Source of the DNA: a virus
Virus record (IMG/VR): IMGVR_UViG_3300034167_000106
Coordinates: 1 to 34,517 of that record
Length of the DNA: 34,517 nucleotides
Direction: 5' to 3' (one strand)
Shown here: positions 15,359 through 21,995 of the stretch, piece by piece
Position numbering within the stretch: the stretch's first letter is position 1
Layout: the number at the start of each line of letters is the position of its first letter
Notes under the pieces: generated by a model
The model's input: the letters and a program-made list of their open reading frames with translations, nothing else
Told to the model about the DNA's origin: nothing
Database searches by the model: none
Translations under genes and position numbers: made by a program

Positions 15359-15425
15359 TTTCAACGAATGGATTAACTACATTTATAACTTATTAAAAGA
15401 AAATTATGACAGACAAAGAAATTAA
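15324..15425 (+). CDS. Very small ORF (33 aa), tentative
   Basis: ATG 15324 opens a 33-codon frame (MKTTNPPNPANDFNEWINYI...) ending at TAA 15423-15425, overlapping both neighbours. It contains a short amphipathic helix (FNEWINYIYNLLKENYDRQ). The chain of overlaps fits the compact early region, and the leader before the ATG is A-rich. The size makes the call uncertain. Confidence 0.4.
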   Translation: MKTTNPPNPANDFNEWINYIYNLLKENYDRQRN

Positions 15426-15495
15426 CGATGCGATTATTATTACAATCATTATTTTGGTAGCCTTATTTGCCGATAACATTTTAAACTTTTTTTAA
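15406..15495 (+). CDS. Single-pass membrane mini-protein (29 aa)
   Basis: ATG 15406 to TAA 15493-15495 encodes 29 residues: an acidic start (MTDKEIND), a pure hydrophobic core (AIIITIIILVALFA) and a short tail DNILNFF. It overlaps the previous small frame and ends one base before the next ATG. A one-helix membrane peptide in an early operon is plausible as a superinfection-exclusion or host-membrane factor, which is inference. Confidence 0.5.
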   Translation: MTDKEINDAIIITIIILVALFADNILNFF

Positions 15496-15496
15496 C

Positions 15497-15766
15497 ATGA
15501 AATACAAATTTAAAACCGAAATTGAAACCGAAATTGATATTGAATTGCCTTATTATTTTAAAATAGAAAATTCACATATTACAGATTCTTATTTTGCTAT
15601 AATATCAGAAAATTTAGCGATTTGCAATTGGAAAATTAATGATATTACTTCTTTAAATTGTCCTCAAGTAATAACAAAATTTATTGATAAAGGCAAAGTA
15701 ATTACTGCATCAGAATTTAAAACTGCGATAACACAATCGTGTAACCATATAATTAATTTAGTATGA
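15497..15766 (+). CDS. Early protein of unknown function (89 aa)
   Basis: An 89-residue protein with a strand-rich N-terminus (KYKFKTEIETEIDIELPYYFKI has alternating charge) and a C-terminal helix (SEFKTAITQSCNHIINLV). Two or three Cys residues are present without a metal-binding spacing. It starts one base after the preceding stop and overlaps the next gene by 4 bases (ATGA). I do not recognise the family. Confidence 0.65.
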   Translation: MKYKFKTEIETEIDIELPYYFKIENSHITDSYFAIISENLAICNWKINDITSLNCPQVITKFIDKGKVITASEFKTAITQSCNHIINLV

Positions 15767-15987
15767 AAGACAGTATAGAATTATACATCGAACATCCTAC
15801 CGATTGGGAGCAGTCAGAATATGTAATAGTAGATTACTTTATAGGATGGGATGGTGATAATTTAGATGATTTAGGAATTGACAAATGGCATTCAGTAGAT
15901 TTAGCCGAATGGATAACAGAAGATATAGTTTACAATGAATTATTTAACCAAATAAAAAAACAAAATGAGCAACCTAATCAAAATTAA
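15763..15987 (+). CDS. Small acidic early protein (74 aa)
   Basis: A 74-residue strongly acidic protein rich in Asp, Glu and Trp (HPTDWEQSEYVIVDYFIGWDGD; DLAEWITEDIVYNELF). Such small acidic proteins of phage early operons sometimes mimic DNA or block host nucleases, but nothing here proves this. It is coupled by a 4-base overlap to the gene upstream and overlaps the next gene by 23 bases. Confidence 0.65.
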   Translation: MKDSIELYIEHPTDWEQSEYVIVDYFIGWDGDNLDDLGIDKWHSVDLAEWITEDIVYNELFNQIKKQNEQPNQN

Positions 15988-16135
15988 AGCTGGAACAGGA
16001 CGGTCAAAACTAATTTCGTGCCGTCTTAAAATGAGTGATTATTTACTTTATCAAAAATTATGCAATGAAAACAATTTAACTTTAAGTGTTATTCCAAGAA
16101 ATGCAATTATTAATTTTTTAAACAAAACAAAATGA
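15965..16135 (+). CDS. Ribbon-helix-helix-like small DNA-binding protein
   Basis: ATG 15965 to TGA 16133-16135 encodes 56 residues. After a basic start, KLISCRLKMSDYLLYQKLCNENNLTLSVIPRNAIINFL matches the layout of CopG/Arc-type ribbon-helix-helix proteins: a strand with alternating residues, helix, turn, and a second helix. Such proteins dimerise and bind operators. Its first codons closely resemble those of the next gene (both begin MSNLIKI), which suggests local duplication. It overlaps the ERF gene by 4 bases. It may regulate the recombination or replication genes that follow. Confidence 0.55.
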   Translation: MSNLIKIKAGTGRSKLISCRLKMSDYLLYQKLCNENNLTLSVIPRNAIINFLNKTK

Positions 16136-16665
16136 GCAATCTAATTAAAATTCAAAGTGAATTAAAAGCACCCAAAAACCAAACTAATGCGTTTGGAAAG
16201 TACAAGTACCGAAGTTGCGAGGATATCCTCGAAGCGGTAAAGCCTTTACTTTTAAAATATGATTGCTTACTTGTTATAAGTGATGCAATTAAAGAAGCAG
16301 GAGGAATTATCTACTGCGAAAGCAGGGTTATTTTTAAAGACAAAGATGGTGATATAACAATTAGTGCTTGCGCTGGTATAGAACCAAATCGAAAAGGAAT
16401 GGATATAGCACAATCATTCGGGGCATCCAGTAGCTACGCAAGAAAGTACGCATTGAATGGTTTATTTTTAATTGATGATACTAAAGATGCAGATGCTACC
16501 AATGACCATAAGCCTAAAGAAGATATTAAACCTTTTATGACTGATGATAAAATGATTAGCTTAGTAGCAAGGTACAATGATGGGGAAAGGGATATATTTG
16601 AGAAAGCAAAAGCGCACTTAGTATTAAGGGATAAAGATTTACTAACAATAAAAGCCTTAAAATGA
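16132..16665 (+). CDS. erf: ERF-family single-strand annealing protein
   Basis: A 177-residue protein matching the ERF superfamily of recombinases: an N-terminal LIKIQSELKAPKNQ, then GKYKYRSCEDILEAVKPLL, a beta core (CESRVIFKDKDGDITISA) and the conserved AQSFGASSSYARKYALNGLFLIDD helix. ERF proteins anneal complementary single strands and, with a partner exonuclease, drive phage recombination and genome circularisation. The partner exonuclease overlaps by 4 bases downstream. The C-terminal 45 residues are a separate helical tail. Assignment is firm. Confidence 0.9.
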   Translation: MSNLIKIQSELKAPKNQTNAFGKYKYRSCEDILEAVKPLLLKYDCLLVISDAIKEAGGIIYCESRVIFKDKDGDITISACAGIEPNRKGMDIAQSFGASSSYARKYALNGLFLIDDTKDADATNDHKPKEDIKPFMTDDKMISLVARYNDGERDIFEKAKAHLVLRDKDLLTIKALK

Positions 16666-17303
16666 TAGAACAATATTCTAGCGAGTGGTTTGCCCAAAGG
16701 ATGGGCAAACTTACTTCATCAACCATTTACAACCTGATGACCGAACCAAAGTTAAAAAGCGAAGCAGGGCAATTATCAGTAAGTACAAAAGAATATTTAA
16801 CAAGTAAACTTGCCGAACGTTTAACAGGGGTACAAAGGGAATTTACTAGCAATGCAACCAATCATGGTTTAGAATTAGAGAATGAAGCCATAAGATTCTA
16901 TGAAGGTAAGACAGGAAACAAAGTTAATCCTTCAGGGTATATTGAATCAATTAGCGGTCTGTATGGTGGTACACCTGATGGGTTAATTGAAGGTGGTGGA
17001 ATAGTGCAAATTAAATGCCCCTACCAATATTCAAATCATATTAATAACGGTTGCATTGATAGTCAGGAATATTTTAAAAAGAATTACAAACAATATTACT
17101 GGCAATGCCAAAGTGATATGATAGTAACGGAAAGCGAATTTTGTGATTATGTTTCTTATTGTCCCCAGATAGCTGATAACTTAAAAATGTTTATCTTTAG
17201 GATTGAAGCAAACATTGGTGATATGGAATTGCTTTTACAAAAAATACATATGGCTGGAGAATATATTAATAACCTTTATAATCAAATTTCAAATGAACGA
17301 TAA
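16662..17303 (+). CDS. YqaJ-type exonuclease (lambda Exo-like fold)
   Basis: A 213-residue protein beginning with SSEWFAQRMGKLTSSTI, the hallmark N-terminus of YqaJ-like viral exonucleases. Motifs follow in order: GLELENEAIRFYE around residues 69-81, PDG at 105-107 containing the metal-binding Asp106, and VQIKCP around 115-120. It would resect dsDNA 5' to 3' and hand single strands to the ERF protein just upstream. The acidic residue usually found two before the catalytic Lys (ExK) is Gln here (Q116-I-K118), so activity may be altered or the residue may be a tolerated variant. Start coupling is by a 4-base overlap. Confidence 0.88.
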   Translation: MIEQYSSEWFAQRMGKLTSSTIYNLMTEPKLKSEAGQLSVSTKEYLTSKLAERLTGVQREFTSNATNHGLELENEAIRFYEGKTGNKVNPSGYIESISGLYGGTPDGLIEGGGIVQIKCPYQYSNHINNGCIDSQEYFKKNYKQYYWQCQSDMIVTESEFCDYVSYCPQIADNLKMFIFRIEANIGDMELLLQKIHMAGEYINNLYNQISNER

Positions 17304-17670
17304 TTTAAAAACAATACTAAAATACATTCAGTTATATACCGAATGCGATGATTATGCTTTAGGTAAAATATCTTTATTATTTGATAAATATCCTTTAGAA
17401 ACTGTTAGGGTACAGATAGTTGAGAAAGAAGTAAAGCAATTTATTCCTGAAAAAAAAGATATAGATGAATGGACAAAGAAATATCTTATAACAAATAACA
17501 TTACCTATGAACAATTAACTGCTAATAATCGTAAATATGAAACAGTATTGCAAAGGGTTAATTTTTCTAAAGAAGCTAGAGATAATGGATTTTATTTAAC
17601 GCAGATAGGTAAAAAATTAAAGATGCATCACTCTAGCATCATTCACTTAGTAAACAATTTTCAACCATAA
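17293..17670 (+). CDS. Protein with C-terminal DnaA-domain-IV-like helix-turn-helix
   Basis: The ATG at 17293 gives 125 residues and an 11-base overlap with the exonuclease; a longer frame to 17203 would lie fully inside that gene. The N-terminal half is helical and acidic. The last 40 residues (SKEARDNGFYLTQIGKKLKM, then HHSSIIHLVNNF) resemble the DNA-binding signature of DnaA domain IV, where IGKxxxxDHSTVxH contacts the DnaA box. It could therefore recognise the phage origin or repress early genes. There is no AAA+ module, so it is not an initiator by itself. Confidence 0.65.
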   Translation: MNDNLKTILKYIQLYTECDDYALGKISLLFDKYPLETVRVQIVEKEVKQFIPEKKDIDEWTKKYLITNNITYEQLTANNRKYETVLQRVNFSKEARDNGFYLTQIGKKLKMHHSSIIHLVNNFQP

Positions 17671-17680
17671 AAACAAAACA

Positions 17681-17932
17681 ATGACAGCACCAACAAATCA
17701 AAATGCAGAAGTATTAAATTTGCTTCTAACAGAAAAACAAACATCACTTAACTTAGTGATGAATGGAATCCTTAACCCAACTGCAAGGATTACAAACCTT
17801 CGTGCAATGGGAGTAAATGTCCTTTGTGAATTTATTTCACATACTAACAAGTTTGGTAGGGCAATCAGGTATGGTGAATTTTCAGTATTGAATAAAAAAG
17901 ATTCAAGGAGAATTTACAAAGAAATTAATTAA
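17681..17932 (+). CDS. Small winged-helix-like protein (83 aa)
   Basis: An 83-residue protein in which LNPTARITNLRAMGVNVLCE resembles the recognition part of small phage helix-turn-helix proteins that start with a QLNLVMxG helix and continue AxIxxLRxxGVxV (HTH_39-like). The remainder is a short strand pair (KFGRAIRYGEFSVL) and basic tail. It probably binds DNA and regulates replication or early transcription. A stable hairpin begins 6 bases after its stop codon. Confidence 0.6.
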   Translation: MTAPTNQNAEVLNLLLTEKQTSLNLVMNGILNPTARITNLRAMGVNVLCEFISHTNKFGRAIRYGEFSVLNKKDSRRIYKEIN

Positions 17933-17938
17933 TTAACT

Positions 17939-17960
17939 AGGGGTGGTTAATTCCACCCCT
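17939..17960 (+). terminator. Intergenic hairpin, possible terminator or processing signal
   Basis: AGGGGTGG (17939-17946) pairs with CCACCCCT (17953-17960) across a TTAATT loop; eight perfect pairs, mostly G-C. The following TAAATTTA is only moderately T-rich, so it may be a weak terminator or attenuator between the early and replication genes, or an mRNA-stability element. Confidence 0.7.
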
Positions 17961-17972
17961 TAAATTTACATC

Positions 17973-18203
17973 ATGATAAGCATAAATTCAAATATATTCG
18001 ATTTTAAAATAAATAATTCAGCTAAACTTTTTTATGTTTATCTTCAGCATACAAAAGCACTAGAAAAATCAAATGCCCATTATGCAGATTGCTTTGAAGT
18101 ATCTACAATGACAATTACCAACTGGCTAAATGAACTTCAGGATAAAGGAATTATAGAAATAATTTTTGATAAAAACAAACGTAAAATAAAAATTAATGAA
18201 TAA
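17973..18203 (+). CDS. Small winged-helix protein in the replication cluster
   Basis: A 76-residue protein with helix-turn-helix character: KLFYVYLQHTKALEKS is followed by CFEVSTMTITNWLNELQDKG and then a wing-like strand pair (IIEIIFDKNKRKIKI). This is the pattern of the winged helix found at the N-terminus of phage replisome organisers, where the helix SxxTITNWLxxL is the recognition helix. It overlaps the next replication gene by 8 bases. It could load at the origin or act as a regulator; sequence alone does not separate these. Confidence 0.7.
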   Translation: MISINSNIFDFKINNSAKLFYVYLQHTKALEKSNAHYADCFEVSTMTITNWLNELQDKGIIEIIFDKNKRKIKINE

Positions 18204-18630
18204 ATCTTATTACTTTAGCCATGATTACGCAGCAAGTAATGATGTAAAGATTCTATTTTTGCGGCAACAATTAGGGATGGAAGGTTATGGCATCTATTGG
18301 TTTTTAGTTGAAAACTTGGCACAGGCTGGGGGCATTCTACCCATGAACATTACCCCAGTTCTGGCAATGCAGATGCAGACAAATGAGGTAAAAGTAAAGG
18401 CAGTAATTGAAGAATTTAATTTGTTTACAATTGCTGAAAATGGTTTCTTTTCTAAAAGATTAACCGAACATTTAGAGATGAGAAAAAAACTAAGTGATAA
18501 GGGTAAAATTGGTGCTGCTTTACGTTGGAAAAATGGGGGGGCTATTGGGGATGCCATTGGGGATGGCAATGCAAAGAAAGAAAGTAAAGAAATAAATAAT
18601 AGGGATTTTTTAACAAAAATTGTTCTTTAA
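18196..18630 (+). CDS. Lin1244/Lin1753-type (DUF4373-like) replication protein
   Basis: The 144 residues start MNKSYYFSHDYAASNDVKIL, matching the Lin1244/Lin1753 N-terminal domain of phage replication initiator-like proteins: SxDxxxxxDxKIxxLxxxxGxxGYGIYWxLxE. After residue 110 the chain becomes basic with KGKIGAALRWKNG, then GDAIGDGNAKKESK, a typical linker. Many relatives continue into a further domain, whereas this one stops after a short tail, so it may be a naturally short form. A run of seven G at 18535-18541 and the repeat ATTGGGGATG lie in the linker. The role is probably helicase loading for DnaB encoded downstream. Confidence 0.78.
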   Translation: MNKSYYFSHDYAASNDVKILFLRQQLGMEGYGIYWFLVENLAQAGGILPMNITPVLAMQMQTNEVKVKAVIEEFNLFTIAENGFFSKRLTEHLEMRKKLSDKGKIGAALRWKNGGAIGDAIGDGNAKKESKEINNRDFLTKIVL

Positions 18631-18703
18631 TACATTCTTAATCCTTAAATGAGTATAAATGCTATTTAAACGCATTTTAAGGTAGCAAGGTTTGATTTTA
18701 AAT

Positions 18704-18723
18704 TACTTTTGATAGAATCTATC
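18704..18723 (+). promoter_or_regulatory. Promoter -7 element with overlapping palindromic operator
   Basis: TACTTTTG (18704-18711) matches the Bacteroidota -7 consensus TAnnTTTG. GATAGAATCTATC (18711-18723), a perfect 6-bp palindrome about a central A, overlaps its last base and covers the likely transcription start. No TTTG is found 19-21 bases upstream, so the promoter may need an activator. The palindrome could be the operator of one of the small HTH or RHH proteins upstream. The 128-bp gap between 18630 and 18759 otherwise contains no ORF. Confidence 0.5.
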
Positions 18724-18758
18724 ACGAACCAATTAAATAACCAAAAAACAGGCTTAAA

Positions 18759-20090
18759 ATGGCTAAGACAACAAAAGCACCACCAAACAACAAAGATGTT
18801 GAAGATAGGATTTTAGGTGTATTATTAATCGAGCAGAATAGTGTTCATACCTACATTGCTAAAATTACATCAGAATTTTTTTACCAAACTAAAAATCAAT
18901 TAATATTTAAAGCAATACAGGGGTTATATGATAAAATGAGTGCAATTGATATTGTAACAGTTTGCCAGCACCTAACTACCAACGAGCAAATGGAAACAGT
19001 TGGCGGAGCATTTGAAGTTGTTAAACTAACAAATAATGTTACTGGCAGTTCATCAATGAATGATTGGATATTAATTCTACAACAAAATTACCTGCAAAGA
19101 AAAGGTATTGTAATTGGTCAGGAATTAGTAAATGATTCTTATCAGGGAGAAATAGAAAACCATTTAAATAATGCTTCTAATAAAATATTAAACGCACAGG
19201 AAAGTATTTATAAAAATAGTGAAAAGGGAATGGCTCATTACATCATGAGTCTAGCTAAAGAAAGGGATGCAGTTTTAGAAAATGGTCAGATAGGAATTGA
19301 TACAGGATGGGAGAGTTTAAACAAATATATTAGTGGATGGGTTAATCCTGATTTAATTATACTAGCAGCAAGACCAGCACAGGGTAAAACTGCTTTTATG
19401 TTGAATGCAATCCTTAACGTATTAAGGCAAGATAAACCAGTAGGAATATTTAGTTTGGAAATGTCAGGGGAGCAGTTAGTTAACCGATTAATAAGTTTGG
19501 ATAGTGGGATAGCACATCATTATTTACGGACTAACAACCTTACAGAAGCACAAAAGTTTATGCTAATGGCAAGTGAGGAAAGATTGCAAAAAGCAAAATT
19601 GTACATTGATGATACACCAAGTTTAAACATCAGAGATTTAAGGAGCAAAGCAGCCATACTAAAAAGAAAATATAACATTGAATTTCTTTGTATTGATTAC
19701 CTTCAACTTATGAGTGGAGTAGACAGGAAAGGAAATAGAGAAAGCGAGATTGCAGAAATAAGCAGAGGGTGTAAAATAATAGCAAAGGAGTTAAACATAC
19801 CAGTAATGGCATTAAGTCAATTAAGCAGAGCAGTTGAAAGCAGAAACGATAAGATGCCGCAACTTTCAGACCTTAGAGAAAGCGGAGGCATAGAGCAGGA
19901 TGCAGATTCAGTTATCTTTTTAATGCGACCTGAAACATACGGAATAAAAGAAATAGAAGTTGATGGAATAACTTATGGCAGCGAAGGTAAATGTATTGTT
20001 AAGTTAGCAAAGAATCGGCACGGTAATTTAAAAAACATTCCTTTTCAATTTATAGGTGAACGGATGGAATTTAAAGAAATGAAATTATAA
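18759..20090 (+). CDS. dnaB: Replicative DNA helicase, DnaB family
   Basis: A full-length 443-residue DnaB. The N-terminal domain (about 10-110) carries DVEDRILGVLL and the collar helices; the RecA-like ATPase follows with a Walker A AARPAQGKTAF at about 203-213, GIFSLEMSG, the Walker B IDYLQLM near 310, LSQLSRAVE and DLRESGGIEQDADSVIFL. It unwinds the fork 5' to 3' as a hexamer. The Walker A reads ARPAQGKT instead of the usual GRPSMGKT, a mild variant with Gly-Lys-Thr retained. It is preceded by its own promoter-like element and by the replication initiator-like gene. Confidence 0.95.
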   Translation: MAKTTKAPPNNKDVEDRILGVLLIEQNSVHTYIAKITSEFFYQTKNQLIFKAIQGLYDKMSAIDIVTVCQHLTTNEQMETVGGAFEVVKLTNNVTGSSSMNDWILILQQNYLQRKGIVIGQELVNDSYQGEIENHLNNASNKILNAQESIYKNSEKGMAHYIMSLAKERDAVLENGQIGIDTGWESLNKYISGWVNPDLIILAARPAQGKTAFMLNAILNVLRQDKPVGIFSLEMSGEQLVNRLISLDSGIAHHYLRTNNLTEAQKFMLMASEERLQKAKLYIDDTPSLNIRDLRSKAAILKRKYNIEFLCIDYLQLMSGVDRKGNRESEIAEISRGCKIIAKELNIPVMALSQLSRAVESRNDKMPQLSDLRESGGIEQDADSVIFLMRPETYGIKEIEVDGITYGSEGKCIVKLAKNRHGNLKNIPFQFIGERMEFKEMKL

Positions 20091-20110
20091 ACCATATAAA
20101 AACAAAAAAA

Positions 20111-20752
20111 ATGAAAGTATTAATAGCCTGTGAAGAAAGTCAAGCAGTAACAAAAGCATTTAGAGAATTAGGACACGAAGCATTTAGTTGCGATTTATTA
20201 AATTGTTCAGGTGGTTATCCTGAATGGCATTTTAAACAAGATATATTTGAAATAATAGACAAGGGGTGGGATTTAATGATTGCACATCCACCTTGTACTT
20301 TTTTATCAGTAAGTGGTGCTAGATGGTTATATAATAAAGATGGTAGTATAAACGAAGAAAGGTATAATAATCAAAAAGAAGCATTAAATTTTGTACAGGA
20401 TTTAATGAATTCAAATATTCCTAAAATAGCAATTGAAAATCCTATTAGTGTAATTTCTTCTAAAATAAGAAAACCTGACCAAATAATACAACCTTATATG
20501 TTTGGTGATTCAGCATCTAAATCAACTTGTTTATGGCTTAAAAATCTTCCAAAATTAGAATCTACAAATATTGTATCTAAAGGTGATTTTTTTGAGTTTA
20601 AGGATAGAAAGACAGGTAAAAATAAAAGGCAACCAATGTGGTATTACGAAGCATTACAGAAAGCTAAATCGCCTGGTGAAAGAAGAACATTAAGAAGTAA
20701 AACATTTCCAGGCATAGCACAGGCAATGGCTACTCAATGGGGAAACTTATGA
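20111..20752 (+). CDS. Cytosine-methyltransferase-like phage protein
   Basis: A 213-residue protein of a widespread phage family often labelled DNA cytosine methyltransferase. It starts MKVLIACEESQAVTKAFRELGHEAFSCDLL, like a SAM-binding motif I region, and carries IAHPPCTFLSVSGARW with a candidate catalytic Cys62 in PPC, as in motif IV of C5 methylases. IAIENPI, then SxTCLWLKNLP and the C-terminal TFPGIAQAMATQWG complete the family pattern. It lacks the large target-recognition region of classical C5 enzymes, so whether it methylates DNA or modifies nucleotides is unknown. It overlaps the next gene by 4 bases. Confidence 0.7.
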   Translation: MKVLIACEESQAVTKAFRELGHEAFSCDLLNCSGGYPEWHFKQDIFEIIDKGWDLMIAHPPCTFLSVSGARWLYNKDGSINEERYNNQKEALNFVQDLMNSNIPKIAIENPISVISSKIRKPDQIIQPYMFGDSASKSTCLWLKNLPKLESTNIVSKGDFFEFKDRKTGKNKRQPMWYYEALQKAKSPGERRTLRSKTFPGIAQAMATQWGNL

Positions 20753-20958
20753 AAGCAATCCTAGAATTTAATCTACCTGAAGATAACCAAGAATTTGAAC
20801 TGCATACAAAAGCATTAAAAATGTATAGCACTTTGTGGGATTTTGATGTATGGTTAAGAAGCGAAATAAAATACAAAGACAAGGAACTGGATGAGGTAAG
20901 GGATAAATTAAGAGAGTTAATGAATGACAATAGGATTGACTTTGATATGGTAGAATGA
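20749..20958 (+). CDS. Conserved small phage protein (MKAILEFNLPED family)
   Basis: I choose the ATG at 20749, which overlaps the previous stop (ATGA), over an in-frame ATG 12 bases upstream. The 69-residue product begins MKAILEFNLPEDNQEF, followed by LHTKALKMYSTLWDFDVWLRS and a helical acidic C-terminus ending in FDMVE. I have seen this small protein type repeatedly in phage replication clusters, but no function is known to me. It closes the operon and is followed by the long noncoding region. Confidence 0.75.
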   Translation: MKAILEFNLPEDNQEFELHTKALKMYSTLWDFDVWLRSEIKYKDKELDEVRDKLRELMNDNRIDFDMVE

Positions 20959-21321
20959 TTGATAAACAAGATTTTAATGAGCGATAAATTAATGACTATA
21001 ATTCGGAATATTTCCGACATAACCGTTATTTTATGACGAAGCATTTAACATTATACTTTGCCAAATAATAACATTTAATTGAGTTTTGGCCGCATATAAA
21101 TTGACAATCTTAGAAGTGTAATTGTGCCAAATTCAGTAGTTATACTGCGCATATTTAATCAAAAGTAAACCAATAGCTTAACAAAATATCAACTATTTAC
21201 TTTACATATTGCATGAATTTTGACGGATAAATCATGCACAATGTGCCATATAAAGCACTAATGATTGGTTTATGCGACATTTAAGAAACATTAAAAGTAG
21301 GTGCAAAAGAATATAAATACG

Positions 21322-21451
21322 CGCAGATTAATTAATTACATTCAAAAACATATAAATTATGACACCAATCCTAACATTGGATATACAGGTTCGAATCCTG
21401 TCCTGATTACTACTAATTCGGAAATACCGAATTAATCATTGCAAATCTGCG
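21322..21451. repeat. Inverted repeat flanking the tRNA-like element
   Basis: CGCAGATT at 21322-21329 is the reverse complement of AATCTGCG at 21444-21451, and each arm continues inward with AATTAAT-type sequence. Together the arms bracket the tRNA-like segment and the TAATTCGG hairpin, as if a discrete 130-bp module had been inserted or could extrude as a cruciform. Confidence 0.6.
21365..21409 (+). other. tRNA 3'-half-like sequence (T arm and anticodon-like hairpin)
   Basis: ACAGG (21385-21389), loop TTCGAAT, CCTGT (21397-21401) is a perfect canonical T arm, GGTTCGAATCC being the diagnostic core. It is followed by CCTGATT and A in the place of the acceptor 3' strand and discriminator. Five bases upstream of the T arm, CCAAT/ATTGG (21365-21380) forms a 5-bp stem like an anticodon arm, but its loop has only six bases and lacks T33. 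No D arm or matching 5' acceptor strand (AATCAGG) is found, so this is not an intact tRNA gene. It may be an attP relic of a host tRNA target or a tRNA mimic. Confidence 0.5.
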
Positions 21452-21612
21452 TAGAATAGTATCGTTATTCACCGCAAACCGTTACAATCTGTCACGGTTT
21501 TATAAAAATTTGTGACATAAATTATAAAAACTTGTTGTACCTAAATTATAAAATGCTGCTGATATTAATAACTTTATTTTAAATGTGAATAAGTTTATTT
21601 TAATTTTATGAA

Positions 21613-21993
21613 ATGTTAGAGAAAGACTTACACAGGTTGGTTTGCGACTACATAAGAAAAATGTACCCCTATGTTATATTCAGGACTGACTTTAGTTCAG
21701 GGATGAGAATGAGCATTGGGATGGCTAAGCGCCACAAAGCATTGCAATATTCAAATGCTTATCCTGATTTATTTTTAGCAGAAGCACGAAAGGGTTATAA
21801 TGGATTCTTTATTGAATTAAAAACAATAAATAATGTGGTATTTAAAAAAGATGGTTCAATGCGAAAGAACGCACATCATGAGGAACAGGAAACAATGATG
21901 CTAAAGCTAAGAGGAAAGGGATATAAAGCAGAATTTGGATTAGGATTTGGACATACAATTAAATTAATAAACGAATATTTAAACAACCAATAA
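21613..21993 (+). CDS. VRR-NUC-type nuclease
   Basis: A 126-residue protein of the VRR-NUC branch of PD-(D/E)xK nucleases. The active-site elements are visible: an N-terminal helix EKDLHRLVCDYIRKMYP, then YPDLFLAEA with Asp52, then GFFIELKTI with Glu68-x-Lys70 (bases about 21800-21830), and an HHEEQETMMLKLRGKGY helix. Stand-alone phage VRR-NUC proteins are thought to be structure-specific or Holliday-junction endonucleases acting in replication and recombination. It is the first gene after the noncoding region. The ATG at 21613 is preferred over an out-of-frame ATG 5 bases earlier. Confidence 0.88.
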   Translation: MLEKDLHRLVCDYIRKMYPYVIFRTDFSSGMRMSIGMAKRHKALQYSNAYPDLFLAEARKGYNGFFIELKTINNVVFKKDGSMRKNAHHEEQETMMLKLRGKGYKAEFGLGFGHTIKLINEYLNNQ

Positions 21994-21995
21994 CA

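Larger units (their letters stand above)
20959..21612. other. 654-bp noncoding region rich in inverted repeats (candidate origin)
   Basis: No convincing gene lies here on either strand. Inverted repeats include TCGGAA/TTCCGA at 21003-21017 (3-base loop), TGCATGA/TCATGCA at 21210-21238, CGCAGATT/AATCTGCG at 21322-21451, TAATTCGG/CCGAATTA at 21414-21434 (5-base loop), AAACCGT/ACGGTTT at 21476-21500 and TGTCAC/GTGACA at 21490-21517. The direct repeat TAAATTATAAAA occurs at 21518-21529 and 21542-21553. A tRNA-like segment occupies 21365-21409. It sits between the helicase block and the nuclease block, the likeliest place for the replication origin; a near-consensus -7 element TATACTTTG lies at 21052-21060. 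Confidence 0.6.

Noticed and set aside
20730-21044. 104-codon minus-strand frame at the end of the early operon
   Set aside because: It lies mostly opposite the conserved small gene at 20749-20958, is Ser/Leu/Ile-rich as expected for a shadow, and has no upstream promoter.
21365-21409. Intact functional tRNA gene
   Set aside because: No D arm and no 5' acceptor strand pairing with CCTGATT in the preceding 100 bases; the anticodon loop has six bases and lacks T33.
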